DNA from: Sedimentisphaerales bacterium
Lineage (GTDB): Bacteria; Planctomycetota; Phycisphaerae; Sedimentisphaerales; Anaerobacaceae
DNA length: 14,076 nucleotides
Assembly: GCA_016933985.1 (NCBI GenBank)
Contig: JAFGTU010000109.1
Span: 1 to 14,076, forward strand
Direction: 5' to 3'
Both the position numbers and the translations under genes were made by a program. The notes beneath the pieces were generated by a model, which made no database searches, had not been told where the DNA came from, and worked only from the letters and a program-made list of their open reading frames with translations. Shown piece after piece: positions 6,740 to 14,076 of the stretch (position 1 is the first letter of the stretch; every line of letters begins with the position of its first letter).

Positions 6740-9703
6740 ATGAGACGCTTACTCGCTGCATTTGTATGCCTGCTCCTGGCCGCACCCGCTGTGGCCCGGA
6801 CAATCTCCGTCGATAACGACGCCCCCGCTGACTTCGCCACCATTCAGGCGGCAATTGACGATGCGAACGACGGCGACACCGTAGAAATCCGGCCTGGCAC
6901 ATACACCGGCCCCGGAAACCGCGACATCGAGTTCAAGGGAAAGGCAATCACCGTCCGCTCCACAGACCCCAACGACCCAAACATCGTCGCAGCAACAATC
7001 ATCGACTGTAACGGCACGGCAGAAGAACCCCATCGCGGATTCAATTTTATCTCCGAGGAAGACCAGAATTCCGTTCTGGCCGGTCTTACCATCACCCGGG
7101 GCTATGCCCCCAACCAACCGGAAGTTTATGACCGCTCCGTTGGTGGAGCTATTTACATCCTTGGCAGTCCGACCATTTTTCGTTGTGTTATCTCTGTCAA
7201 TTGTGCGCAATATGATGGCGGCGGCATCTACGTCAAAGAAGAGTCAGAGGCGAGAATTGCTTATTGCACGATTACGCAGAATTCCGTTGCTAACCGTGGC
7301 GGTGGTATCTACTGCAACTCTAATCATGATGTCACTATTGACCACTGCATAATCGACCGCAACTGCGCAGAGTGTCGTGGGGGCGGCGTTTACTGCGCAT
7401 ACTACGCAGAGGCAAGAATAAGCCATTGCACGATGACGGGTAATTCCGCCGGCATGAGCTGCGGCGGCATTAGTGCATCTGCAGCCATTATCAGCCATTG
7501 CATTGTCTGGGGTAATAGTGCGCGGCTTGCGCCTGATATTAGCGGGAGTCCTTCCGTCTCATACTCCTACTGCGACATCGGAGTCGACCCGCCTGCAGGG
7601 ACAGGCAACATTAGCGCCGACCCATGCTTTGTGGACCAGGCAACAGGCGACTATCACTTGTCTGCCGATTCGCCGTGCGTTCACGCCGGCGATCCGCTGT
7701 TCATCGCCTCCACGGGGCAGGTCGATTTCGATGGGGAGCCGCGTGTTCTTTTTGGCCGGATTGATGTCGGCGCGGACGAATTCAGCGACGACGGCCCCTA
7801 TCTCTATATCTCACCCAATAACTTCGTATTTGAGGCCAACGAAGGCGGCGAAAATCCCGCTCCGCGAGAGCTGTCTATAACAAACGTAGGTACCGACACT
7901 CTTAATTGGAGCATTTCTCAAAACTGCCCTTGGTTGAATGTTACTCCGCCCAGCGGCATGGCTTCCGCAGGCGAGACTGATAGCGTATCGGTGGCCGTCG
8001 ATGTATCGGGCTTACTTGCCGGCCTGCACAGTTGCCGGGTGACCGTCACCGATCCCTGCGCCCTGAACAGGTCTCAGTCGGGCACCATCACAATGCATAT
8101 AGACGATGGCGGAAACGTTCTGCACGTGCCCTCAGAGTACCCCACTATTCAAGAGGCGATAGACTGGGCTGAGGCGGGTGATACTGTAATTCTTGCTCCC
8201 GGGATATATACCGGAGAAGGCAATCGAGACGTGGATTTTCTCGGTAAAGCCATAACAGTACGCAGCACCGATCCAACCGATTTCACTATCGTCGCCGCAA
8301 CTGTTATCGACTGCGAGGGCTCTCTGGACGACCGGCACCGAGGATTTATCTTCCAGAATGGGGAAGACGCCAACTCCGTCATATCAGGTCTGACCATTAG
8401 AGGGGGATACGAAGACTACGGGGGGGCTGTGTATTGTTACCGTCTGCCCGGTCCTGCGATAAGATACTGCACGATAGCAGCGAATACGGCGTGTGCAGGT
8501 GGCGGAATCTATATCGCCGGCGAAGTGGGCTCGCCGGTGATCGAGAATTGCATCATAGCCGGCAACCGTGCAATGCCCAATCCCAATTACTGGGTATTGG
8601 AGGAAGGCCATGGCGGCGGCATCTTCTTTGCCGGATATGGAGGTTGGTGGTATGGTGACAATTCGTCTCGTCCCACAATCGCCAACTGCACAATTAGCGG
8701 TAACATTGCAAGTTACAGGGGCGGAGGAGTTTGTGCTATGTTAAACTGCGGTGTCACAGTCACCAACAGTATTGTCTGGGGCAACACCGCACCACACGAC
8801 AATGATATCGGCATATGGCTTGTTTGCGATGCCCCCAACCCACATTACGCCATCTCATACAACAACATCAAAGACGGCCTGGACGGTATAGACGTCGATT
8901 ACTTTGTCGAATGGGGCAATGGCAATATTGATGCCTGCCCTTGTTTCGTTGAGCCGGGCTATTGGGACCCCAACGCTACGCCCACCGACGCAAACGATGA
9001 CTTCTGGGTTCACGGCGACTACCACCTAATGAGCCGAGGCTGGCGGTGGGACATGCCTCGCAGGACCTGGATCTGGGACCTGGTTACGAGCCGATGCATC
9101 GATGCGGGCAATCCCGGCTCGCCGCTCGGCGACGAGCTGCTCTCCGCTCCCACCGATCCGGGCAATGACTGGGGCCAAAACCTGCGAATCAACATGGGCG
9201 CTTACGGCGGGACCTCCGAGGCAAGCATTCCCCCCCACGATTGGATGCTCTGGGCCGACATAACCGGCGATGGTTATGTACACTTCGACGACCTGGCGGC
9301 CCTGGTCGCCGACTGGCTCAGCTCCGGCTATGAGAGACCGGGCGACTTCAGTAGAAACGCTTTGATCAACCTGCTTGACTTTGCCGTTCTCGCGGGCGAC
9401 TGGCCCAAGCAGACAACCTGGGCTTGGCAGGCATGGAATCCGAACCCGCCCGATGGGAGCGTTGGCATTCGATTAGATCCCGTTCTAAGCTGGGAGTCCG
9501 GCTACGCGGCAGTCTCTCACGATGTCTATTTCGGGCCAACCTACCCGCCCGAGTTTCAGGTCAATCAAACCGCAAACACCTTCACGCCGGGCCACTTATC
9601 CATGGAAACTGCCTACTATTGGCGAATCGACGAGATTTCGCCCTACGATACAACCACCGGTGGGGTCTGGAGCTTCACGACAACTCCCGGTGCCGTTCGA
9701 TAA
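6740..9703 (+). CDS. Large secreted parallel beta-helix protein with BACON-like, dockerin and Fn3-like modules
   Basis: This is a 987-residue exported protein. The open frame extends to a TTG at 6710, but ATG 6740 starts a clean signal peptide (MRRLLAAFVCLLLAAPAVA) and is preferred; the ribosome-binding site is weak. Module order: residues 22-285, a right-handed beta-helix with DFATIQAAIDDANDGDTV and repeated GGGIY...CTI...N turns; 286-350, a YHLSADSPCVHAGDP...DVGADEF closing segment; about 353-456, a BACON-like immunoglobulin-type domain (YLYISPNNFVFEANEGG...LSITNVGTDTLNWSIS); about 459-830, a second beta-helix starting VLHVPSEYPTIQEAIDWAEAGDTV; 839-890, two dockerin-like Ca loops, DITGDGYVHFDD and DFSRNALINLLD, each followed by an (A/V)xDW-type helix end; 891-987, a fibronectin-like module ending YYWRIDEI...GVWSFTT. 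The two helix heads are about 65% identical, implying internal duplication. Such helices often bind or cleave polysaccharide, but I see no lyase catalytic signature. The likely role is as a surface or secreted adhesin or carbohydrate-binding protein; substrate unknown. Confidence 0.88.
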   Translation: MRRLLAAFVCLLLAAPAVARTISVDNDAPADFATIQAAIDDANDGDTVEIRPGTYTGPGNRDIEFKGKAITVRSTDPNDPNIVAATIIDCNGTAEEPHRGFNFISEEDQNSVLAGLTITRGYAPNQPEVYDRSVGGAIYILGSPTIFRCVISVNCAQYDGGGIYVKEESEARIAYCTITQNSVANRGGGIYCNSNHDVTIDHCIIDRNCAECRGGGVYCAYYAEARISHCTMTGNSAGMSCGGISASAAIISHCIVWGNSARLAPDISGSPSVSYSYCDIGVDPPAGTGNISADPCFVDQATGDYHLSADSPCVHAGDPLFIASTGQVDFDGEPRVLFGRIDVGADEFSDDGPYLYISPNNFVFEANEGGENPAPRELSITNVGTDTLNWSISQNCPWLNVTPPSGMASAGETDSVSVAVDVSGLLAGLHSCRVTVTDPCALNRSQSGTITMHIDDGGNVLHVPSEYPTIQEAIDWAEAGDTVILAPGIYTGEGNRDVDFLGKAITVRSTDPTDFTIVAATVIDCEGSLDDRHRGFIFQNGEDANSVISGLTIRGGYEDYGGAVYCYRLPGPAIRYCTIAANTACAGGGIYIAGEVGSPVIENCIIAGNRAMPNPNYWVLEEGHGGGIFFAGYGGWWYGDNSSRPTIANCTISGNIASYRGGGVCAMLNCGVTVTNSIVWGNTAPHDNDIGIWLVCDAPNPHYAISYNNIKDGLDGIDVDYFVEWGNGNIDACPCFVEPGYWDPNATPTDANDDFWVHGDYHLMSRGWRWDMPRRTWIWDLVTSRCIDAGNPGSPLGDELLSAPTDPGNDWGQNLRINMGAYGGTSEASIPPHDWMLWADITGDGYVHFDDLAALVADWLSSGYERPGDFSRNALINLLDFAVLAGDWPKQTTWAWQAWNPNPPDGSVGIRLDPVLSWESGYAAVSHDVYFGPTYPPEFQVNQTANTFTPGHLSMETAYYWRIDEISPYDTTTGGVWSFTTTPGAVR

Positions 9704-9771
9704 CGCCCGTCGGAATGAAATGAACCGCCCAATTCCGAGTCCGGAGAGGACGTACCGCGGAGACTTTCCCA

Positions 9772-9800
9772 TTGCCGTTTTCGTCAAATCTTGGTACTAG
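9772..9800 (+). promoter_or_regulatory. Weak promoter candidate at lpxB
   Basis: TTGCCG (9772-9777) and TACTAG (9795-9800) are 17 bases apart, with TGG before the -10, the same extended form as at the beta-helix gene. The -10 matches consensus at only three of six positions. If used, transcription would begin almost at ATG 9809, giving a leaderless mRNA. Confidence 0.25.
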
Positions 9801-9808
9801 TTGCACTT

Positions 9809-10951
9809 ATGATGCAGAAGGACAAGAAATATCGCATCTTTATCAGTGCCGCTGAGCCGAGCGCGGACGATCACTGCGCGAATTTGATAACGGCTCTTCG
9901 CAGCAGCGGCTGCGACAATATCGAGCTGGTCGGGATAGGCGGCCCGAAGATGGCCCAGGCCGGATGCAAGCTGCTGGAGGTAACGGTCGGCAAGGCCGCT
10001 ATGCTCTACAATGCCTTCACTCAGATCGGCCATTATTACATGCTGCTTAGACGCGTTAAGCGTTATCTAAGGAGCAACAAAGTCGATCTGGCGGTCGTCT
10101 GCGATTCGCCGTCCTTCAACTGGCACGTCGCAAAATTCGCAAAAAGCATCGGCATTAAGACCCTTTTTTACGTCGCCCCGCAGCTATGGGCCTGGGGCGG
10201 CTGGCGAATCCGCAAGATGAGAAAGTCCTGCGACAAGCTCTGCTGCCTGCTGCCCTTCGAGCAGAAGTGGTTCAGCCGGCGCGGCGTCGATACAATCTTC
10301 GTCGGCAACCCGATGCTCGGTGCTATCTCAATTGAATGGGGCCAGCCAAAGGATTACAGCGATTTCGATCCGAAGAGGGTCCGCGTGGCCATTATGCCCG
10401 GCTCGCGGGATGCAGAGTTGAAATCGCTATGGCGGCCGATGCAACAGATCGCGCTGCGCATCAAGGCGAAATACCCGGGTGCGACGTTTGTCACCGTGGC
10501 GGTGGATGACAAACGGCGAAAGTCTCTGGAAGGGACGCAAATTCCGGCTTTTGAATGCGACTATGCGATCAGCTCGGTTTGCAAGACGGCGGATGCCGCC
10601 GACTTTGCGATTGTCGCCAGCGGCAGCGCGACTTTGGAAGTGGCGGCGATGGCCTGCCCGATGGTTGTGATGTATCAATCCAGCAGACTCGCCTGGCGGC
10701 TGGTCGGGTGGTGGCTGATAAAGACCAAATACCTGTGCTTAGTGAACATCCTGGCCGGCAGAGAATTGGTGCCCGAGTTTATGCCCTATTTCACTTCGAT
10801 AGACCCTATCGTCGAAGAAGTCGAGCAGTTTCTGAATGATAGGAGTAAGCTGGCGCAGCTAAGCGGCGAGTTGGCGGAGCTGACCAGGCCGCTCGGCGAA
10901 AAGAACGCAGGGCAAGAGACGGCCAAAACGATTCTGGGGATGCTGGATTAA
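9809..10951 (+). CDS. lpxB: Lipid-A-disaccharide synthase
   Basis: LpxB joins UDP-2,3-diacylglucosamine and lipid X into the lipid A disaccharide at the inner membrane. The 380-residue length matches E. coli LpxB (382). Motifs in order: ISAAEPSADDH at 12-22 (AGExSGD-type); VGIGGPKM at 41-48; CDSPSFN at 98-104, with D99 aligning to the E. coli catalytic Asp98; LFYVAPQLWAWGGWRIRKM at 119-137; LLPFEQKWF; FVGNPM (usually FVGHP); IMPGSRDAE at 195-203; VASGSATLEVA at 269-279; and LVNILAGRELVPEFM at 311-325. These are glycosyltransferase-B family GT19 features. ATG 9809, or the adjacent ATG 9812, is preferred over TTG 9791, since the extra residues MVLVAL add nothing conserved. No ribosome-binding site precedes any of these starts. 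It lies 105 bases after the beta-helix gene. Its presence supports a lipid A-containing outer membrane. Confidence 0.93.
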   Translation: MMQKDKKYRIFISAAEPSADDHCANLITALRSSGCDNIELVGIGGPKMAQAGCKLLEVTVGKAAMLYNAFTQIGHYYMLLRRVKRYLRSNKVDLAVVCDSPSFNWHVAKFAKSIGIKTLFYVAPQLWAWGGWRIRKMRKSCDKLCCLLPFEQKWFSRRGVDTIFVGNPMLGAISIEWGQPKDYSDFDPKRVRVAIMPGSRDAELKSLWRPMQQIALRIKAKYPGATFVTVAVDDKRRKSLEGTQIPAFECDYAISSVCKTADAADFAIVASGSATLEVAAMACPMVVMYQSSRLAWRLVGWWLIKTKYLCLVNILAGRELVPEFMPYFTSIDPIVEEVEQFLNDRSKLAQLSGELAELTRPLGEKNAGQETAKTILGMLD

Positions 10952-11017
10952 GGTAACCGATTTTAGCGCCTTCGCACAAGTTTATTCTTGAATGCCTTTT
11001 ATGCTTAAAGTGACTTT

Positions 11018-11962
11018 GTGAACGAGCAATTTAATAGACGAAGATTGGATATCACTGCAACGCTGGCCTGTCTCGGGGCGCTGTGCTTTTGGGCGGTCGG
11101 ACCGAACTTCATAAAGTATCTCACCGAATACACAGATGTTTGGACGCAGAACTTTCTGCGCTACTCTGTGGCGTGCCTGTTCTGGCTGCCCTTTCTCGGT
11201 CTTTCGATTCGCAGGGGGCGGCTCGATAGAAGCATCTGGCGACGGGCGCTCCTGCCGGCGGCGGCCAATATCATCATGCAGAGTCTTTGGGCCGCTGCAT
11301 TTTATTATATTGATCCCGCTTTCATGGTCCTGCTGACGAAAACGAATATTATCTGGATAGCGGGGTTTTCGCTTATTTTCTTTTCCGAGGAAAGGGCATT
11401 GGTCGGGAGCAAACGTTTCTGGGCGGGCCTGGGGCTGTGCGTGGCCGGCGTTGCAGGCGTGCTGTATTTCAAAAACGACTTCGCAGCGAAAGGAACATTG
11501 ACAGGCGTTGCGATCGGACTGGCCTGCGCGTTTATGTGGGGGCTGTACACCGTCACGGTCAAGATGGCGTTTCGAGATATCGATTCTCGGCACGGCTTTT
11601 CCGTGATAAGTATCTACACGGTAATCGGGCTCGGCGTCTTTGCCTTGAAGTTCGGAGATATGCCGGCGTGCCTGGGCATGGGCCTTCGGCCGTGGGCGGT
11701 CATTGTGATCTCAGCGGTGCTCAGCATAGCGCTGGCGCACGTGCTCTACTACACGGCCATGAAACGCATCGGGGCAACGATACCTGCGCTCGTGATACTG
11801 GCGCAGCCCGTCCCGGTCCTTGCAATCTCGCATTTTGTGTTCGGCGAATCGCTAAGAATGCTGCAGCTTGTCTTCGGCGTGGTCCTTCTGATAGGGGCCG
11901 GCTTGGCCATCTGGTCGCAACGAGACCTGCATACGAGGCGCATCCCGCCCCCGGCAGCCTGA
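11018..11962 (+). CDS. EamA/DMT-family transporter
   Basis: This is a 314-residue inner-membrane protein of the drug/metabolite transporter superfamily with two EamA repeats and about ten membrane segments. Repeat 1 spans about 12-150 (LACLGALCFWAVGPNFIKYL, NIIMQSLWAAAFYYIDPAFMVLL, WIAGFSLIFFSEERALVGSK, GLGLCVAGVAGVLYF). Repeat 2 spans about 158-300 (GVAIGLACAFMWGLYTVTVK, VISAVLSIALAHVLYYTAMKRIGAT, ALVILAQPVPVLAISHFVFGESL, VFGVVLLIGAGLAIWS). The FxxE signatures before the last helix of each half (FFSEER, VFGESL) are typical. The start is GTG 11018; a TAA lies in frame at 11006-11008 and no ATG occurs before residue 103, so GTG is the only sensible start. No strong ribosome-binding site is visible. 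It lies 66 bases after lpxB on the same strand and may be co-transcribed. The substrate cannot be read from sequence. Confidence 0.9.
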   Translation: MNEQFNRRRLDITATLACLGALCFWAVGPNFIKYLTEYTDVWTQNFLRYSVACLFWLPFLGLSIRRGRLDRSIWRRALLPAAANIIMQSLWAAAFYYIDPAFMVLLTKTNIIWIAGFSLIFFSEERALVGSKRFWAGLGLCVAGVAGVLYFKNDFAAKGTLTGVAIGLACAFMWGLYTVTVKMAFRDIDSRHGFSVISIYTVIGLGVFALKFGDMPACLGMGLRPWAVIVISAVLSIALAHVLYYTAMKRIGATIPALVILAQPVPVLAISHFVFGESLRMLQLVFGVVLLIGAGLAIWSQRDLHTRRIPPPAA

Positions 11963-11988
11963 AAAATCCACCTACAATCACGACGTGC

Positions 11989-12033
11989 ACCCACCCGTGA
12001 GATAAAGCCGGTTTTTGGATTGACGGGGTGGGT
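11989..12033 (+). terminator. Possible terminator hairpin after the transporter gene
   Basis: ACCCACCCGT (11989-11998) pairs with ACGGGGTGGGT (12023-12033) as a ten-base-pair GC-rich stem with one bulged G and a 24-base loop. Only a few scattered Ts follow, so intrinsic termination is uncertain. Confidence 0.3.
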
Positions 12034-12048
12034 TCGTTTGATTAGACT
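12020..12048 (+). promoter_or_regulatory. Promoter candidate upstream of the oxidoreductase gene
   Basis: TTGACG (12020-12025, five of six) and TAGACT (12043-12048, four of six) are 17 bases apart. It overlaps the right arm of the preceding hairpin and would give a leader of roughly 105 bases. A competing TTGACT at 12080-12085 has no good -10. Confidence 0.3.
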
Positions 12049-12161
12049 TTATGCGCTGTATGTTCTTCCTTTGGCAGGTTTGACTGCAGACAAGGAGCCT
12101 TGATTATTGATTTGTTTACGGCATTTCACAGATTACCCATTTCAGTTGAGGAGTTGTTATT

Positions 12162-13493
12162 ATGAAGAATAGAATGATTGATCGGCGGCGGTTCATCAGG
12201 CGGGCTGCGGGTGCGGCAGCGGGGGCGGTTGGGTTTCCTTATTTAGTGTCGTCGTCGGCGCTGGGTAATGCAGGGAACGTCCCGGCCAGCGAGCGGATTA
12301 CTGTCGGCTGTGTCGGCGTCGGGCCGCAGGGCACAGGGGATATGCAGAACTTCCTGGGCCAGAAGGACGCCCACGTCGTCGCTATCTGCGACGTCAAGAG
12401 CACAAGACGGGATGAGGTGCAGAAGATTGTGAACGACCATTACGGAGCCGAGGGCTGCAAGGCGTACAAGGATTTCCGCGAGTTGATGGCCCGCGACGAT
12501 ATTGACGTTATCCTCTCGGCTACGTGCGACCATTGGCACGTTCTTACGGCCCTGGCGGCGGTGAAATCGGGCAAGGATGTTTATCTTGAAAAGCCGATGG
12601 GGCTGAGCGTCGAGCAAGACCAGACTCTGCGCAAAGCAGTGCATCGTTACGGCAGGATATTTCAGTTCGGGACGCAGCAGCGTTCGGACAGGAATTTCCG
12701 CTTAGCGTGCGAGCTGGCGTTGAACGGCAGGCTCGGCAAGCTGCACACGATTAACGTATGGTCGCCGGGCAGCAGCCAGGGCGGCGACCCGGCGCCGGCA
12801 CCCGTGCCTGAATGGCTCGATTACGATATGTGGCTCGGCCCGGCCCCTTACAAGCCCTACACTAAAGACCGCTGCTCCAACGCGCTTTGGTGGTTCATCT
12901 CGGATTATGCGCTTGGCTTTATCGCCGGGTGGGGGATTCACCCGGTCGATATCGCTATCTGGGGCGGCGGCGACAAGCTCGCCGGGCCGATCACCGTTGA
13001 GGGCAAAGGCAAGTGGCCGACCGAAGGTGTCTGCGATACGGCTATGAACTGGGACGTCGTGCTGAAATACGCAAGCGGCCTGACGATAAACTTCACCGGC
13101 TGGCCTACCCGCGAAGAGTTTCAAAAGCGATACACCAATATACAAAGTCACGGCACAGCATTTGAGGGCAGCGACGGGTGGGTGCATGTCCACCGGGGCG
13201 GCATCTATGCAAGCTCGCCGGAGATATTGAAGGCCGAGTTCGGGCCGAACGATAAGCGGCTTGTCGAAAGCTATAACCACGTGCGGAATTTGCTGGACTG
13301 CGTCAAGACCAGGGGCAAGCCAGCCTCTCATATCGACGACTCTGTGCAGGGCGATATCATCTGCCAGATAAGCGATATCGCGATCCGGCTCGAAGAGAAG
13401 CTAGTATGGGATATGAAGAAAGAGAGCTTCGTCGATAACGACGCAGCCAACCGCCGGCTCACGCGAGTAATGCGGGCGCCGTGGACGCTTTAG
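12162..13493 (+). CDS. Tat-exported Gfo/Idh/MocA family oxidoreductase
   Basis: This is a 443-residue NAD(P)-dependent sugar oxidoreductase-type protein. The N-terminus carries a twin-arginine signal, MIDRRRFIRRAAGAAAGAVGF, with the RRRFI core at 8-12 and likely cleavage around SSALGNA. The Rossmann fold begins at ITVGCVGVGPQGTG (46-59), with ICDV at 75-78 as the end of the second strand. ATCDHWHVLTALAAVKSGKDVYLEKP contains the family EKP motif at 143-145. GWGIHPVDIAIWG (256-268) supplies H260 and D263, the probable catalytic pair in the C-terminal domain. Planctomycetes encode many such Tat-exported copies; the family interconverts hydroxyl and keto groups on sugars, often at C3. The start is supported by GAGGAG at 12148-12153, eight bases upstream. 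The DUF1080 gene follows on the same strand, suggesting a shared 3-keto-glycoside pathway. The exact substrate is unknown. Confidence 0.92.
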   Translation: MKNRMIDRRRFIRRAAGAAAGAVGFPYLVSSSALGNAGNVPASERITVGCVGVGPQGTGDMQNFLGQKDAHVVAICDVKSTRRDEVQKIVNDHYGAEGCKAYKDFRELMARDDIDVILSATCDHWHVLTALAAVKSGKDVYLEKPMGLSVEQDQTLRKAVHRYGRIFQFGTQQRSDRNFRLACELALNGRLGKLHTINVWSPGSSQGGDPAPAPVPEWLDYDMWLGPAPYKPYTKDRCSNALWWFISDYALGFIAGWGIHPVDIAIWGGGDKLAGPITVEGKGKWPTEGVCDTAMNWDVVLKYASGLTINFTGWPTREEFQKRYTNIQSHGTAFEGSDGWVHVHRGGIYASSPEILKAEFGPNDKRLVESYNHVRNLLDCVKTRGKPASHIDDSVQGDIICQISDIAIRLEEKLVWDMKKESFVDNDAANRRLTRVMRAPWTL

Positions 13494-13540
13494 GGATTAG
13501 GATTAGCTGATAGTACTCTGTAAGAATTTGTTCTGTAAGT

Positions 13541-13608
13541 TGTCATTCCGCACTTGATGCGGAATCCATTTCTGCAGCATCTGGATTCCCGCGTTCGCGG
13601 GAATGACA
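13541..13608. repeat. Composite palindromic element (REP/MITE-like)
   Basis: Nested perfect palindromes fill 68 bases. The outer arms are TGTCATTCC (13541-13549) and GGAATGACA (13600-13608). Hairpin A is ATTCCGCA/TGCGGAAT (13545-13552 with 13558-13565). Hairpin B is ATTCCCGC/GCGGGAAT (13585-13592 with 13597-13604). GGAATCCA (13561-13568) also pairs with TGGATTCC (13582-13589). This matches the general look of the common TCATTCCCGCG...GGGAATCC dispersed repeat of many bacterial genomes, whose spurious translations read like HSRERGNP. It lies between the oxidoreductase stop and the DUF1080 ribosome-binding site and could modulate read-through. Confidence 0.8.
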
Positions 13609-13626
13609 GGCCACGAATACAACTAT

Positions 13627-13633
13627 AAAGGAG
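13627..13633 (+). promoter_or_regulatory. Ribosome-binding site of the DUF1080 gene
   Basis: AAAGGAG lies six bases before ATG 13640. It fixes the start of the partial gene at the right edge. Confidence 0.8.
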
Positions 13634-13639
13634 AAGAAG

Positions 13640-14076
13640 ATGATCAAGAGAATGCTTTTCACGATGTTGGTTGCCGGGGCGGCTTGTTCGTTGCCCGCTG
13701 CGGCAGAGGACGGTTGGATAGAGCTTTTCAACGGCACGCTCGACGGCTGGCAGCGGACTGAGAACATGGGCACGTGGACCGTGAAGGACGGCCTGCTCGT
13801 CACACATGGCGAGCGCTCGCATCTGTTCTACGTCGGCCCGGTCGAGAATGCCGATTTCCGTAACTTTGAACTGAAAGTCGAAGTAAAGACTGAGCAAGGC
13901 TCGAACTCGGGGATATACTTCCACACCAAAGTGCAGGATAGAGATTGGCCCGCCAAGGGTTTTGAAGTCCAGGTGAATAACACACACAGCGACCGCAAGA
14001 AGACGGGCGGGCTTTACGCCGTGAAGGACGTACTCGACAACTCGCCTGCCAAGGACGGTGAATGGTTCACCGAGCA
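13640..14076 (+). CDS. DUF1080 / 3-keto-disaccharide hydrolase family protein (partial, 3' end missing)
   Basis: The frame is open from ATG 13640 to the window edge (145 complete codons). A Sec signal MIKRMLFTMLVAGAACSLPAAA likely cleaves before ED at 23-24. The rest is the concanavalin-like PF06439 domain: WIELFNGTLDGWQ at 26-38, WTVKDGLLVTHG at 46-57, SHLFYVGPVENADFRNFELKVEVK at 60-83, the signature GSNSGIYFHT at 87-96, GFEVQVNNTHSD at 107-118, and TGGLYAV at 122-128. Full members usually run to about 210-270 residues, so roughly the last third is missing. Family members cleave 3-keto-glycosides produced by oxidoreductases like the gene upstream. It lies 146 bases after that gene with the palindromic element between them. 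The exported location agrees with the Tat signal on its partner. Confidence 0.92.
   Translation, partial: MIKRMLFTMLVAGAACSLPAAAEDGWIELFNGTLDGWQRTENMGTWTVKDGLLVTHGERSHLFYVGPVENADFRNFELKVEVKTEQGSNSGIYFHTKVQDRDWPAKGFEVQVNNTHSDRKKTGGLYAVKDVLDNSPAKDGEWFTE

Noticed and set aside
9711..9737. CGGAAT/ATTCCG hairpin after the beta-helix gene as terminator
   Set aside because: It has only a six-base-pair stem with a 15-base loop and no T-run, too weak to call.
10982..11593. 203-codon minus-strand open frame opposite the transporter gene
   Set aside because: It is antisense to clear EamA membrane segments; its translation is hydrophilic, rich in R, P and Q, and lacks motifs.
11437..12000. 187-codon plus-strand open frame overlapping the transporter gene in another frame
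   Set aside because: It overlaps the second EamA repeat in a different frame, with an arginine-rich composition and no plausible start signal.
12702..13331. 209-codon minus-strand open frame opposite the oxidoreductase gene
   Set aside because: It is antisense to a well-supported Gfo/Idh/MocA gene and has no domain signature.
13491..13506. Telomere-like TTAGGGATTAGGATTAG run after the oxidoreductase stop
   Set aside because: It is only two to three imperfect units and includes the stop codon context; most likely chance or a minor repeat relic.
13490..13987. 165-codon minus-strand open frame containing a SFPRTRESR-like stretch
   Set aside because: That peptide is the spurious translation of the palindromic repeat, and the rest is antisense to the DUF1080 gene.
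1..14076. CRISPR array, tRNA, rRNA or insertion sequence
   Set aside because: No regularly spaced repeats, cloverleaf genes, rRNA segments or transposase motifs were seen; the gaps between genes are all under about 220 bases.

Overview
The window looks like a chromosomal segment from a planctomycete, most plausibly the class Phycisphaerae. The grounds are an exported parallel beta-helix protein ending in a dockerin-like EF-hand pair and a fibronectin-like module, a Tat-exported Gfo/Idh/MocA oxidoreductase followed by a DUF1080 (3-keto-glycoside hydrolase type) gene, and lipid A biosynthesis (LpxB), which implies an outer membrane. This placement is inferred from gene content; no rRNA or other marker gene is present. 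Most of the window is GC-rich, but the first ~0.9 kb is clearly more AT-rich.

Layout. (1) Positions 1-910: the 3' tail of an unidentified gene, then an AT-rich gene (128-715) whose N-terminus resembles a WYL domain, then a gap with three ATCAGGT copies. (2) Positions 911-6524, all minus strand and transcribed right to left: an exported tandem-thioredoxin protein, an exported TolB-like propeller fused to a degenerate metallopeptidase-like domain, an HD-domain hydrolase, a probable lipoprotein PPIC-type prolyl isomerase whose upstream start overlaps the HD stop, and acpS. The exported members suit an envelope protein-folding or quality-control role; acpS and the HD protein are cytoplasmic. (3) Positions 6525-6739: a divergent promoter region with a good sigma70-like box set on each strand. 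(4) Positions 6740-11962, plus strand: the large beta-helix/BACON-like/beta-helix/dockerin/Fn3-like surface protein, lpxB, and an EamA-type transporter. (5) Positions 12162-14076, plus strand: the Tat-exported oxidoreductase, a compact composite hairpin repeat, and the 5' part of a DUF1080 gene cut by the window end. The last two genes fit a pathway that oxidises sugars at C3 and cleaves the 3-keto glycoside outside the cytoplasm.

I found no CRISPR array, tRNA, rRNA, transposase or convincing new multi-gene system. The items most worth a second look are the AT-rich WYL-like gene, the metallopeptidase-like fusion lacking HExxH, the internally duplicated beta-helix protein, and the composite palindromic element between the oxidoreductase and DUF1080 genes.
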